Assembly: GCF_001424485.1 (NCBI RefSeq)
Contig: NZ_LMQC01000021.1
Span: forward strand, 204,600-268,599
Direction: 5' to 3'
Origin: Modestobacter sp. Leaf380
Lineage (GTDB): Bacteria > Actinomycetota > Actinomycetes > Mycobacteriales > Geodermatophilaceae
Length of the DNA: 64,000 nt
Both the position numbers and the translations under genes were made by a program. Shown piece after piece: positions 24,060 through 32,380 of this stretch (position 1 is the first letter of the stretch; every line of letters starts with the position of its first letter). The notes beneath the pieces are model-generated. The model was given only the letters and a program-made list of their open reading frames with translations. It did no database searches and was not told the DNA's origin.

Positions 24060-25586
24060 GTGCCACGCGACGACGTCCCCGGGACGCAGCTGCCCCCGCG
24101 GCTGGACCCCCGGGCCGGCCGCCCCCGCCGCGACCCCGAGCAGACCGCCGGCCGCTCCGCCGGCTCGGCCCGCCGGGTGGCGACCGCCGTGCGGCTGCTG
24201 GCCGGGGTGATGGCCGTGGTCGTCATGGGCGGCAGCGGCTGGGGCTGGTACCTGGCCCGGGTGGCCGAGGCCAGCATCACCCGCACCGACGCGATCCCCA
24301 CCGACGGCAACGTCGACGCCTCGGGCACCGGGCACGCCGGTCAGGAGATGAACCTGCTGCTGGTGGGCCGCGACTCCCGCGCCGGTCTGACCCCCGAGCA
24401 GGTCGCCGAGTTCAGCACCGGCGACCCCTCGGGTCTGCTGAACACCGACACGATGATCCTGGTGCACATCCCGGCCGACGGGTCCGCGGCGTCCTTCGTC
24501 TCCATCCCCCGCGACCTGTACGTGCCCATCCCCGGGCACGGGTCGAACAAGCTGAACTCGGCCTTCGGGTTCGGCTACAACGACACCGACGGCGACGAGG
24601 CCGCGAAGAACTCCGCCGGCGCGCAGCTGCTCATCCAGACGATCAGCCAGACGACCGGCGTCCAGATCGACCACTACGCCGAGGTCAACCTGCTCGGCTT
24701 CATCAACCTGACCACCATCGTCGGCGGGGTCGAGGTCAACCTCTGCGAACCCTCGCAGGACGACATGTCCGGCGCCGACTTCGAGGCCGGACCGCAGACG
24801 ATCAGCGGCGCCGCCGCGCTGGCCTTCGTCCGGCAGCGGCACCACATCGGGGTCAACAGCACCGACCTGGACCGGCAGGTGCGCCAGCAGGCGTTCATCG
24901 CCGGGCTGCTGCGCAACGTGCTGTCCTCGGACCTGCTGCTCAACCCGGTCAAGCAGCGTGAGGTCATCGAGCAGGTCGGCACCAGCGTCGCCGTCGACCA
25001 GGGTCTGGACCTCTTCCAGCTCGCCGGCCAGATGCAGTCGGTCCGCCCCGGCAACATCACCTTCCAGACCATCCCCGGCATCACCGACGCCACCGTCGAC
25101 GGCGCCTCGGTCCTGCAGGCGGTCGACGACGACGCGCTGCGCGACTTCTTCGCCGGCCTGGGGACGCCGACCACCCCGGCCGCGCCCACCGTCGTCCCCA
25201 CCGACGACGCCCCGGCACCCGCGGAGGTCGACGTCACGGTGCTCAACGGGTCGGGCGTGTCCGGTGCCGCGGCGTCGGCCGCCGAGGAGCTCGGCGCCGC
25301 CGGCTTCCCGGCCACCGTGGGTGGCAACGCCCCCGAGTCCAGCGACACCACCACCGTCCTGCACCGCAGCGGTGAGGAGGCCCAGGCCGCCGTGCTGGCC
25401 GCCCAGGTCCCCGGTGCCGCCGTCGTCGCCGACGACACGCTCGCCCCCGGCGCCGGCGTCCAGCTGGTCCTCGGCTCGGACTTCAACGGGATCGGCCAGC
25501 CCGTCACCGTGGAGGAGGCCGCCCCCACCGACGGCACCTACGCCTCCGTCGAGCGCACCGCGGAGGACACCAGCTGCATCGCCTGA
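24060..25586 (+). CDS. LytR-CpsA-Psr (LCP) cell-wall ligase with LytR_C domain
   Basis: A roughly 508-residue membrane protein. A short basic cytoplasmic tail is followed by one membrane segment (RLLAGVMAVVVMGGSGWGWY), the LCP catalytic domain (NLLLVGRDSRAGL, NTDTMILVHIP, SIPRDLYVPIPGHG, KLNSAF, ALAFVRQRH) and a C-terminal LytR_C domain (VDVTVLNGSG). LCP enzymes attach arabinogalactan, teichoic acid or capsule to peptidoglycan. The GTG at 24060 is preferred because GGAG lies 8 bases upstream; an in-frame ATG at 23970 has no such site but cannot be excluded. Confidence 0.85.
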   Translation: MPRDDVPGTQLPPRLDPRAGRPRRDPEQTAGRSAGSARRVATAVRLLAGVMAVVVMGGSGWGWYLARVAEASITRTDAIPTDGNVDASGTGHAGQEMNLLLVGRDSRAGLTPEQVAEFSTGDPSGLLNTDTMILVHIPADGSAASFVSIPRDLYVPIPGHGSNKLNSAFGFGYNDTDGDEAAKNSAGAQLLIQTISQTTGVQIDHYAEVNLLGFINLTTIVGGVEVNLCEPSQDDMSGADFEAGPQTISGAAALAFVRQRHHIGVNSTDLDRQVRQQAFIAGLLRNVLSSDLLLNPVKQREVIEQVGTSVAVDQGLDLFQLAGQMQSVRPGNITFQTIPGITDATVDGASVLQAVDDDALRDFFAGLGTPTTPAAPTVVPTDDAPAPAEVDVTVLNGSGVSGAAASAAEELGAAGFPATVGGNAPESSDTTTVLHRSGEEAQAAVLAAQVPGAAVVADDTLAPGAGVQLVLGSDFNGIGQPVTVEEAAPTDGTYASVERTAEDTSCIA

Positions 25587-25594
25587 CGCCCGCC

Positions 25595-25652
25595 ATCAGG
25601 GCGTGCCCGGTACGCAGTACTGGCCAGGAGTGCGCATCAGACACGCCCTGAT
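25595..25652. repeat. Inverted repeat, 11-bp arms, between convergent genes
   Basis: ATCAGGGCGTG (25595-25605) and CACGCCCTGAT (25642-25652) are exact inverted copies around a 36-base loop that itself contains the palindrome CAGTACTG. It lies between the ends of the LCP gene and the small membrane gene, so a terminator role is plausible, but the large loop and the inner palindrome are more like a small palindromic element. Confidence 0.7.
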
Positions 25653-25662
25653 AGGCGCCCGG

Positions 25663-25878
25663 TCAGGTCTCGACGCGCAACGCGCGGTCGTCGACGCCCA
25701 CCAGCTGCTCGACCGCGTTCCCCTGCCCGGGGTCGTCTCCGCTGTCGGGGTCGTTCGGGGCGCACTGGCTGACCCCGAGCAGCACCGAGAAGACGATGAC
25801 GATCGCGATGACGATGGCGCCCAGCACGTAGGTGCGGCCCACCTTGCGGGGCACCCGGCCCCGCTGCTCCTCGCTCAC
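25663..25878 (-). CDS. Small single-pass membrane protein
   Basis: 71 residues: a basic N-terminus (MSEEQRGRVPRKVGR), one membrane helix (YVLGAIVIAIVIVFSVLLGV) and an acidic tail. Its GTG overlaps the stop of the upstream dehydrogenase gene (GTGA), so it is co-translated with it. No family recognised. It could be a membrane partner or small stress protein; nothing in the sequence decides. Confidence 0.6.
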   Translation of the reverse strand: MSEEQRGRVPRKVGRTYVLGAIVIAIVIVFSVLLGVSQCAPNDPDSGDDPGQGNAVEQLVGVDDRALRVET

Positions 25879-27050
25879 GAGCCCGGCTCGAAGACGGTCC
25901 GGACGCAGCCGTCCACCTTGTCCTTGAAGATGCGGTACCCCTCCGCTGCCTGGGACAGCGGCATGGTGTGGGTGGCCAGGTGCTCGGTGGTCAGCTCGCC
26001 GCGCTCCATGTGGCCGAGGATCTCGGGTACGTAGCGCTGCCCGTGCTGCTGCGCGCCGCGCAGCGTGAGCCCCTTGTTCATGACGGCGCCCAGCGGGAAC
26101 TTGTCGACCATCCCGGCGAAGACGCCGAGCACGAAGACGCTGCCCCCCTTGCGGCAGGCCCGTACCGCCTCACGGACGGCGACCGGCCGGTCGGTCTGCA
26201 ACCGCAGCTGCTGCTTGACCTGGTCGTACACGCCGGTCACGCCGGTGCCGTGCGCCTCCATGCCCACGGCCTCGATGCACACGTCGGGCCCGCGGCCCCC
26301 GGTGCGCTCGCGCAGCTCGGCGACGACGTCGGTGGTGCTGTAGTCGACCGCCTCGGCCCCGACGTGCTGGCGGACCTGGGCCAGCCGCTCGGGCAGCCGG
26401 TCGATGACCACGACCTGCTCGGCACCCAGCAGCATCGCGGCGCGGGCGGCCATCTGGCCCACCGCGCCGGCCCCCCACACGGCGACGACGTCCCCGGGCT
26501 TCGTGCCGCCCAGGTGCGCACCGGTCCAGCCGGTGGTCACCGAGTCCGAGGCGAACAGCGCCCGGGTGTCCGACACCCCGTCGGGGACGAGGAAGCACCC
26601 GACGTCGGCGTAGGGCACCCGCATGTACTCGGCGTGGCTGCCGGCGTAGCCGCCCATCGCGTGGGAGTAGCCGAAGCAGCCGCCGGGGCTCTGGCCCCAC
26701 AGTCCCTCGGTGATGCCCGGGTCGGGGTTGCCGTTGTCGCACAGGGAGTACAGCTCCTGCCGGCAGTACCAGCAGTTGCCGCACGCCACGAAGGACGGGA
26801 CGACGACCCGGTCCCCCACCGCCACCTTCCGCACCCCGGACCCGACCTCGACGACCTCGCCGGTGAACTCGTGGCCGAGGACGTCGCCGGTGCGCATCGC
26901 CGGGATGTAGCCACCGATCAGGTGCAGGTCCGACCCGCAGGTGACCGTCTTGCTGATCTTGAGGATGACGTCGTGGGAGTTGAGCAGCTGGGGCTCGGGC
27001 ACGTCCTCGACGGCGACCTCGTTGACCCCGGCCCACACGGCGGCCTTCAC
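25875..27050 (-). CDS. Zinc-dependent alcohol dehydrogenase, formaldehyde-dehydrogenase-like
   Basis: A 391-residue medium-chain dehydrogenase. Zinc ligands are visible: Cys in VTCGSDLHL, GHEFTGEV and the structural-zinc cluster in CGNCWYCRQELYSLC. The nucleotide site reads VAVWGAGAVGQMAA. The long insert near FGYSHAMGGYAGSHAEYMRVPYAD is typical of the glutathione-independent formaldehyde dehydrogenase group. Starts with GTG overlapping the stop of the SRPBCC-like gene and is followed by the overlapping small membrane gene, so three genes form an operon in the stress island. Real substrate unknown. Confidence 0.85.
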   Translation of the reverse strand: MKAAVWAGVNEVAVEDVPEPQLLNSHDVILKISKTVTCGSDLHLIGGYIPAMRTGDVLGHEFTGEVVEVGSGVRKVAVGDRVVVPSFVACGNCWYCRQELYSLCDNGNPDPGITEGLWGQSPGGCFGYSHAMGGYAGSHAEYMRVPYADVGCFLVPDGVSDTRALFASDSVTTGWTGAHLGGTKPGDVVAVWGAGAVGQMAARAAMLLGAEQVVVIDRLPERLAQVRQHVGAEAVDYSTTDVVAELRERTGGRGPDVCIEAVGMEAHGTGVTGVYDQVKQQLRLQTDRPVAVREAVRACRKGGSVFVLGVFAGMVDKFPLGAVMNKGLTLRGAQQHGQRYVPEILGHMERGELTTEHLATHTMPLSQAAEGYRIFKDKVDGCVRTVFEPGS

Positions 27051-27502
27051 AGCACACCCTCCTTCGGAGCCCGTGCGGCCGCGCCCTCGAGTGCGGCGCC
27101 CTGCGGGGTGGCCGCCCGGCGTCCGTGCGGCTGCGGGTCGACCCGCAGGACCTCACCGACCTCGACGACCTGCTTGGTCCGGCGCAGTGCGGCGCGCAGC
27201 TCCCCGATGCGCTCGGCGTCCGGGGTGCCGCGGAAGCGGCCGGCGAGCTCGGTGCCCCGACCGCCCGGGGCGGGTGTCGTCCGCACCTGGAGGTCGGGTC
27301 CCAGGGCGTCGAGCTCGGGGAACGGGCCGGTCAGCTCGTCGGGGTCGGCGAGCACGGTGACCGCGCGCTACCGGGCGGCGGACACGTCGGCCGGCTCGGT
27401 GGTGGACGCCTGCCCGATGCCGGGGATCCGGGTGTGCTGCAGCTTGGCAAGGGCGGCACCCCCCGCCCCGGCGACGCGGGTGAGCAACTGGTCCAGGGCC
27501 AT
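27047..27502 (-). pseudogene. SRPBCC/cyclase-like protein interrupted by an in-frame TAG
   Basis: From the ATG at 27502 (GGAGG 6 bases upstream) 44 codons are read, then TAG at 27370-27368, then the same frame continues for about 105 codons to the stop at 27047. The downstream part (TTPAPGGRGTELAGRF, LRRTKQVVEVGEVLRVD) resembles the C-terminal end of actinobacterial SRPBCC 'cyclase/dehydrase' proteins. The stop overlaps the GTG of the dehydrogenase gene. A Trp-to-amber change (TGG to TAG) is the simplest cause, but this is inference. A short product from GTG 27355 is an alternative. Confidence 0.65.
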
Positions 27503-27672
27503 GGGGTACCTCCGAGAGTGGGTCAGCGGGTGGTGGTCCGTGGTGGTCCGGCGCTCGTCCAGCGCCAGTGCGCCCGGGCACAGCGCGCCCCACGCGGTGG
27601 CGGAGCCGACGACCTCCGCGCGGGTCGACCGTCCGGGGACGGGTGGTCCTCCTGGTCTCGGGGTGGTCGCGC

Positions 27673-27702
27673 GGGGAGGGCGGCCCGCAGGCCGCCCTCC
27701 CC
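27673..27702 (-). terminator. Hairpin terminator, 13-bp perfect stem
   Basis: Arms 27673-27685 (GGGGAGGGCGGCC) and 27690-27702 with a CGCA loop, immediately past the stop of the DUF3618 gene at 27709. It closes the three-gene envelope-stress operon. Confidence 0.8.
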
Positions 27703-27708
27703 CGGGGC

Positions 27709-28341
27709 TCAGCTGGAGCTGGCGCCCTGCACGTTCTCGCGGGACTGCTGGGCCTGGCCCTGCACGTCCCCGGCGGCCGACTGGCCCTCCTCCTTGACCG
27801 TCGCGACGGCGTCCTGGGCGGTGCCCTTGACCGACTCGACGGCCTCCTGGGCGGCCGGCTTCAGGGCCTCCCCGGCCTCCTGGGCGGCCTGCTTCGCGGC
27901 GTCGACCAGCGGCTGCGAGTGCTCCTTGACCGCGGTCTCGGCCTGGCCGGCCAGCTGCTTCTCCTTCTCCGTGGTCGGCAGCAGCGAGGACACCAGCCAG
28001 CCCACGCCGAAGGCGATGAGGCCCGCGGCCATCGGGTTGCCCTGGGTCTTGCTGACGACGGCGTCCGGCGTCTGGCCGACCGTGTCGGCGGCGCTCTGCG
28101 CGGCCCCACGGACCGAGTCGGTGGCCTGGTGGGCGGCGTCGCCGACCTTGCTGCCACCGGACTCGGCGGAGCCCATCACCCGGCTGCGCAGGTTGTCCAC
28201 GGAGGCCTTGGTCCGGGTCACCCGGCGGTCGACGACGCGGGCCGGGTTCACCTTCTCGTTGAGCGCGTCGACGTCGTAGCTGAGGTTGGCGCGGGTGTCC
28301 TCGATCTGCTGCCGGATGACGTCCGGGTCACTGCTGGTCAT
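27709..28341 (-). CDS. DUF3618 protein
   Basis: A 210-residue protein with the DUF3618 start (DPDVIRQQIEDTRANLSYDVDAL), one short membrane segment (NPMAAGLIAFGVGWLVSSLL) and a long Ala/Gln/Lys-rich helical tail (AAKQAAQEAGEALKPAAQEA) resembling LEA-like or apolipoprotein-like repeats. Such proteins travel with holin-like and DUF-type envelope proteins in actinobacterial stress regulons. Third gene of the operon from 29668, 35 bases after the holin-like gene. Probably a membrane-associated protein made in stress; the mechanism is unknown. Confidence 0.75.
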   Translation of the reverse strand: MTSSDPDVIRQQIEDTRANLSYDVDALNEKVNPARVVDRRVTRTKASVDNLRSRVMGSAESGGSKVGDAAHQATDSVRGAAQSAADTVGQTPDAVVSKTQGNPMAAGLIAFGVGWLVSSLLPTTEKEKQLAGQAETAVKEHSQPLVDAAKQAAQEAGEALKPAAQEAVESVKGTAQDAVATVKEEGQSAAGDVQGQAQQSRENVQGASSS

Positions 28342-28376
28342 GGTGGGTCCTCTCGTCCGTGCTGGGTGGGTGGGGG

Positions 28377-28862
28377 TCAGGAGGGGGTCACGGCGCCGGG
28401 GACCCGCTGCAGGGTCTCCACCGTCCGCTCCGGCTTGGGGTTCACCGTCTTGAGCTGCTTGCGGCCCATGACGAAGAGGACCCCGGCCACGACGCCCCAG
28501 ACGACGGCGACGATGAGCGCCGCCCAGCCTGCGGGGATGGCGCTGGCCAGCGCGGCCCACAGGGCCAGGCTGAGGAAGAGCACGGTGAGGTGCCCGGCGT
28601 AGCCGGCCCCGCCGAGCATCCCGGCGCCCTTGCCGGCCTTGGCGGCCTCGGTCTTGAGCTCGGCCTTGGCCAGCTCCAGCTCCTGGCGCATCAGCGTGGA
28701 CAGGTCCTTGCTGACCTCACCGAGGAGCTGACCGACCGAGACGCCGTCGACGTCGGGGTGACCGTCATCGGTCTGCGCGCCCATGCCGGCCTTGGGCGCG
28801 GCGGCCGCGCTGATGTCGGTCGCGGAGACGCGCTCGGCGCCGGTGCCGTACGGGGCGCTCAC
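28377..28862 (-). CDS. Phage-holin-family (Actinobacterial holin-X) membrane protein
   Basis: A 161-residue protein. The N-terminal cytoplasmic part has an amphipathic helix (VGQLLGEVSKDLSTLMRQELELAKAEL), typical of the group, followed by two membrane helices (HLTVLFLSLALWAALASAIP and AALIVAVVWGVVAGVLFVMG) and QLKTVNPKPERTVETLQ. Despite the name these are chromosomal stress proteins, not lysis holins. GTG overlaps the stop of the upstream gene. Middle gene of the operon. Confidence 0.8.
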   Translation of the reverse strand: MSAPYGTGAERVSATDISAAAAPKAGMGAQTDDGHPDVDGVSVGQLLGEVSKDLSTLMRQELELAKAELKTEAAKAGKGAGMLGGAGYAGHLTVLFLSLALWAALASAIPAGWAALIVAVVWGVVAGVLFVMGRKQLKTVNPKPERTVETLQRVPGAVTPS

Positions 28863-29668
28863 GCCCGGCCCCGCGTCGGGTCGGCCGGCGGGACGACGGG
28901 GGTCTCGGTGCCGTACGGCGCCGGCGGGACCGGGGTGTACCCGGTCGTCGGGTCGTAGCCCGGGCCGGAGGCGTAGCCGGCGCCCGTGGTCAGGCCGGCG
29001 TCGGTGGGGGCACCGGCGTGGGTCGGTGGGACGTCGACCGGCGGCACGGCGGCGTACCCGGACGCCGCGCCGGGCAGCGCGCCGGTGCCCGTGGTGACGT
29101 CGTGCGGCGTCCCGGAGGTGCCCTGGCCGCCCTGACCACCCTGGTCCTTGTGGGCGGCGACGACGCCGGTGGTCAGCCGGCCGGCGAGCACCCCGGCCAC
29201 GGCGGCGCCGAGCAGGAAGGCGCCGGGACGGCGGCGGGCGAAGCGCCGGACGTCCTCGAGCAGGTCGCCGGGCTCGCGGTCGCGCAGGTGCCCGGCGAAG
29301 GTGTCGACGGCGCCGGTGGCCTGCCGGACCAGGTCGTGCGCCGGGCCGGAGCCGCCTTCGCCGTCGGTCATCGCGCGTAGTTCCTCGGCCAGGGCGGAGA
29401 GGCTGCCCGCGGCCTTCTGCTGGCCGGCGCGGGCCTGCTCGGTGGCCTGCTGGCGCCCCTGGGACAGCAGGTCGGCGGCCTGCCGACGGGTCTCCTGGGT
29501 GACCTGCTGGGCCTGCTCGGCCGCGGTGCCGGCGACCTGCTTGCCGGCCTGCGCGGTGGTCTGCCCGACCGACCGGGCCTCGTCCTTGGCGACGTCGGTC
29601 GTCGAGGCGGAGCCGCTGTCGGTGCCGCCGCTCGTGCCGCTGGTGGGTGTGTCGAGGGAGTGCGTCAT
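28859..29668 (-). CDS. Helical stress-associated membrane protein
   Basis: A 269-residue protein. The N-terminal half is a Gln/Ala-rich helical region (AGKQVAGTAAEQAQQVTQETRRQAADLL) that resembles nutrient-deprivation-induced proteins. One membrane segment follows (RRPGAFLLGAAVAGVLAGRLTTGVVA), and the last 100 residues are low-complexity Gly/Thr/Pro/Tyr. First gene of the operon, behind a SigB-type promoter at 29828-29852. Function not known; an envelope-protective role is inferred from the neighbours. Confidence 0.7.
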   Translation of the reverse strand: MTHSLDTPTSGTSGGTDSGSASTTDVAKDEARSVGQTTAQAGKQVAGTAAEQAQQVTQETRRQAADLLSQGRQQATEQARAGQQKAAGSLSALAEELRAMTDGEGGSGPAHDLVRQATGAVDTFAGHLRDREPGDLLEDVRRFARRRPGAFLLGAAVAGVLAGRLTTGVVAAHKDQGGQGGQGTSGTPHDVTTGTGALPGAASGYAAVPPVDVPPTHAGAPTDAGLTTGAGYASGPGYDPTTGYTPVPPAPYGTETPVVPPADPTRGRA

Positions 29669-29827
29669 CGTTCCTCCAGGGAGGGGTGCGGACAGCCCGC
29701 GGGACGGCCCGGCGCAGCACTCGTCGACGGCGCCCTGGAGGCGTCGTGAGGGTGTGCGGGGCCGGACGGGCTGCGCTTCGCGCGGGTGGTGGCCACCGTT
29801 TCTGGGTGGCGGTCCGGGACTTCTCAG

Positions 29828-29852
29828 CTACCCGCCGCTCGAAGGTGGAAAC
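29828..29852 (-). promoter_or_regulatory. SigB/SigF-type stress promoter
   Basis: Read on the minus strand: GTTTCC (29852-29847) and GGGTAG (29833-29828), i.e. GTTT-N15-GGGTA, the consensus of actinobacterial general-stress sigma factors. It lies about 160 bases upstream of the ATG at 29668 and points into the three-gene operon. Confidence 0.65.
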
Positions 29853-29898
29853 GCGCGATGGGAACCATCCCGGCCGGAACCCGGTGGGAGCGGCGGTG

Positions 29899-30201
29899 TC
29901 ACCAGAGCGGGAAGCCCGACCGGAGCAGCGGGGAACGCTCGGCGAGCGCGGGGAAGTCCGGGTGGTCCTCGTACGCGGCGGCCAGCAGGCACAGCACGCG
30001 CCCGAGCTCGGCGAGCCGCGGCGCGAGGAGCTCGTCCCCGGTCGCGGCGAGCCGGAGCCAGGTCCGGGCCACCTCGTGACGGCCCCGGGCGTGGCGGACG
30101 GCGCGGGCAGCACGGTCGTCGGGGGCGGCCGGGTCGGCCGCCAGCCGGTCGAGCTCGTCGGCCGCGCGCTCGAGCAGGAACCGGGCCACGTCTGCCGTCA
30201 C
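29899..30201 (-). CDS. DUF6221-like small protein (paralogue 2)
   Basis: A 100-residue protein. The stretch RHEVARTWLRLA...LAPRLAELGRVLCLLAAAYEDHPDF and final PLW match the gene at 795-1175 position by position, so they are paralogues; this copy lacks the N-terminal tail. GTG start, with a TAGCCT -10-like element on the minus strand at 30280-30275. It stands just upstream of the stress operon promoter. Function unknown. Confidence 0.6.
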   Translation of the reverse strand: MTADVARFLLERAADELDRLAADPAAPDDRAARAVRHARGRHEVARTWLRLAATGDELLAPRLAELGRVLCLLAAAYEDHPDFPALAERSPLLRSGFPLW

Positions 30202-30319
30202 GGGGGAACCGCCTCGGGGTGCTGTCCGCGGGCAGCACGGACGTCCTCGAGCCTCGGTGTTGGACCCGCCGGGCAGGCTAGCGGACCCCGCTGAGGGGTC
30301 GCGCCGACCCGTCCAGGGG

Positions 30320-30547
30320 TCAGCCGGTGACGGCGGGGGCGGCGTCCTCCGCGGGGGCCAGGGCTCGACGGTGACCCCACGCGGCGGGCAGCCGGTGCAC
30401 GTGGTGGCGGGCCAGCAGCCGGTGCGCCAGCGCGGCGGCGATCAGGCAGGCCGCGAGCACCGGGGCGCCCGGGGTGAGCACGGCGGCGGTGAGGGCGAGG
30501 GCGAGCAGGACGGTGAACGGGGCGGACCGGGCCAGGGTCGGGGACAC
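30320..30547 (-). CDS. Small two-helix membrane protein
   Basis: 75 residues with two hydrophobic helices (FTVLLALALTAAVLTPGAPVL and AACLIAAALAHRLLA) and a His/Arg-rich turn HHVHRLPAAWGHRR. A strong GGAGGAGG lies just before the GTG at 30547, which supports it as a real gene. It is 83 bases downstream of the Mn-catalase gene and probably in one transcript. No family recognised. Confidence 0.55.
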   Translation of the reverse strand: MSPTLARSAPFTVLLALALTAAVLTPGAPVLAACLIAAALAHRLLARHHVHRLPAAWGHRRALAPAEDAAPAVTG

Positions 30548-30630
30548 GGGGACCTCCTCCGGATCGGGGTGGGTGGAGCGGGTGGGGCGCCGGTGCCCGC
30601 CGCCGGGGACGGCGGGCACCGGCAGCGGGA

Positions 30631-31494
30631 CTACGTGAGCGCGTCCTTGGCCTTCTGCAGCAAGCCCTGCATGGGAACCGGCGGGGTGCCGTAGAGCCGC
30701 GGGTCGCCCGGCGGGAGGATCGGGGCGTCGGCGTGGGCCGCGATCGGCGCCGACGTCAGCACGTTGTCCGTGCCGTCCAGCGCCGGGCCGTTGGCCCACC
30801 GGCCGGCGGCGGCGTCGGGGCCGTCGGAGGCGTCGATGAACGTGTAGGCGAACTCGGGCAGCTCCTCCTCCAGCGGGAAGGCCTCGGGCACCGGGACGCC
30901 GTCCAGGCCGTCGCTCTTGAGCTCCTCCATGGCGGCCAGCCACTGCTGCTGGTGCATGTGGTCGCGGGTGAGCAGGAAGCGCAGCAGGTCCTTGACGCCC
31001 GGGTCGTCGGTCATGTTCCACAGCCGGGCCACCTGCAGCCGGCCCTGCATCTCCGCCGTCGCGTTGTAGGAGAAGTCGGCGTAGAGGTTCCCGCTGGCGG
31101 TCACGTAGGCGCCCGTCCACGGGTTGCCCATGCTGTCCATGTAGGAGGCGCCCGAGCCGTTGGCGATGAGGTGCTGCGGGTTGTGCTGGCCGTAGCCGGC
31201 GGCCGCCTCCTTGGTGCGGTCGGCGGCGTCGGGTTTGAGCGGCGCGTGGTCGAGCAGCCGGTCGATCATCGTCACGATCATCTCGACGTGGGCGAGCTCC
31301 TCGGTGCCGATCGCCAGCAGCATGTCCTTGTACTTGCCGGGCAGCCGGCAGTTCCAGCCCTGCAGCAGGTACTGGGTGGCGACGGTCATCTCGCCCCACT
31401 GGCCGCCGAGGACCTCCTGCATCTTGCGGGCGAAGTCCGGGTCGGGACCGTCGGGCTTGGCCTCGAACTGCAGTGCGTGGGTGTGGGTGAACAC
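30631..31494 (-). CDS. Manganese catalase
   Basis: A 287-residue dimanganese catalase, which breaks hydrogen peroxide into water and oxygen without heme. The four-helix ferritin-like core shows the ligand motifs: GGQWGEMTVATQYL, EELAHVEMI (Glu and His) and, in the second pair, AEMQGRLQVARL and RDHMHQQQWLAAMEEL. Cytoplasmic. GTG start. Located 1.8 kb from an Nramp manganese transporter, so metal supply and use are near each other. Part of the stress island. Confidence 0.9.
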   Translation of the reverse strand: MFTHTHALQFEAKPDGPDPDFARKMQEVLGGQWGEMTVATQYLLQGWNCRLPGKYKDMLLAIGTEELAHVEMIVTMIDRLLDHAPLKPDAADRTKEAAAGYGQHNPQHLIANGSGASYMDSMGNPWTGAYVTASGNLYADFSYNATAEMQGRLQVARLWNMTDDPGVKDLLRFLLTRDHMHQQQWLAAMEELKSDGLDGVPVPEAFPLEEELPEFAYTFIDASDGPDAAAGRWANGPALDGTDNVLTSAPIAAHADAPILPPGDPRLYGTPPVPMQGLLQKAKDALT

Positions 31495-31610
31495 GGTGTC
31501 TCCTGGTTCGTGTCGGCGGTTCCGGCGAGCACCGCGTCCGCGGTCTCACCCCCTCACTCCCCACCCCCGGTGGCCCGCCCGGGCCCTCCGGTGGCCCCCC
31601 GGTGCCGGGT

Positions 31611-32315
31611 TCAGCGGTCGGGCAGGTCGACCACCACGGACAGGCCCGCGGGCCCGCGCCGGCAGGTCACCCGGCCGCCGAGCTCGGTGGCCTGACGGCG
31701 CACCGACCACAGGCCCAACCCGGTCAGGTCCGCCGGCGGCTCCTGGGCCCGCAGGTGCTCCACCACCCGGTCGGGGACGCCGGCCTGGGTGACCTCCAGC
31801 GACGCCCACCCGCGGCGGGCCCCCACCACGAGCCGCACCGCCCGCCCCTGGCCGTGCCGGTGGGCGTTCTCCAGCAGGTTGGTGAGGATCCGCTGCACCC
31901 GGGCGTCGGCGACCGGCACGTCACCGGCGCCGGGCTCCACGGCGACCCGGACCTGGTCGCCGGGCAGGCCGGACGCCGCCAGGCTCGCCCGGACGACGTC
32001 GGCCAGCGATCGCGGCCAGCCGGTCGCCGGGAGCGCTCCCCCGGTCGCCGAGGCGGTGCGCAGCATGGAGACCAGGCAGTCGGCCTGCGCCCGGGCCAGG
32101 TCGGCGACCTCGCCGGCGTCGTCCCCGGCGGCGTCCAGGTGGGCCAGCAGGGCCCGCAGGGAGGCCAGCGGCGTCCCCATGTCGTGGCACAGCGCGCGCA
32201 CCAGGGCGTCGTCGTCACGCACCGGCGCCGGGTCGGGACGGCGTCGGAACACGCGCGCCACCCGGGCCAGCGGGGAGCGCGGCACGCCGGTGGTGGTGTC
32301 GGCGGCGATGGTCAC
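31611..32315 (-). CDS. Soluble histidine kinase without a sensor domain
   Basis: A 234-residue kinase core. The phospho-acceptor region reads ALCHDMGTPLASLRALLAHL (His44), the N box LTNLLENAHRHG and the G box TGLGLWSVRRQATELGG. There is no sensor domain or membrane helix; the first 40 residues are basic and disordered. The GTG at 32315 is preferred (GGAGG 7 bases upstream) over the GTG at 32321. It is divergent from the response regulator at 32381, 65 bases apart, which is unusual for a pair. Its input must come from a partner protein. Confidence 0.75.
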   Translation of the reverse strand: MTIAADTTTGVPRSPLARVARVFRRRPDPAPVRDDDALVRALCHDMGTPLASLRALLAHLDAAGDDAGEVADLARAQADCLVSMLRTASATGGALPATGWPRSLADVVRASLAASGLPGDQVRVAVEPGAGDVPVADARVQRILTNLLENAHRHGQGRAVRLVVGARRGWASLEVTQAGVPDRVVEHLRAQEPPADLTGLGLWSVRRQATELGGRVTCRRGPAGLSVVVDLPDR

Positions 32316-32380
32316 GGGCACTGCCTCCCCGACGACCGCGGCCAGTCCCGCCGCACCCCGTCCGCACCCCCTGGAGACGC

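Noticed and set aside
21920..24961. A 1013-codon plus-strand frame across several genes
   Set aside because: Low-complexity Arg/Gly/Pro translation overlapping the GGDEF-EAL, GNAT and LCP genes in other frames; no domain.
28377..28862. Prophage remnant suggested by the holin-family protein
   Set aside because: No phage genes are nearby; this group of proteins is chromosomal and travels with stress genes.
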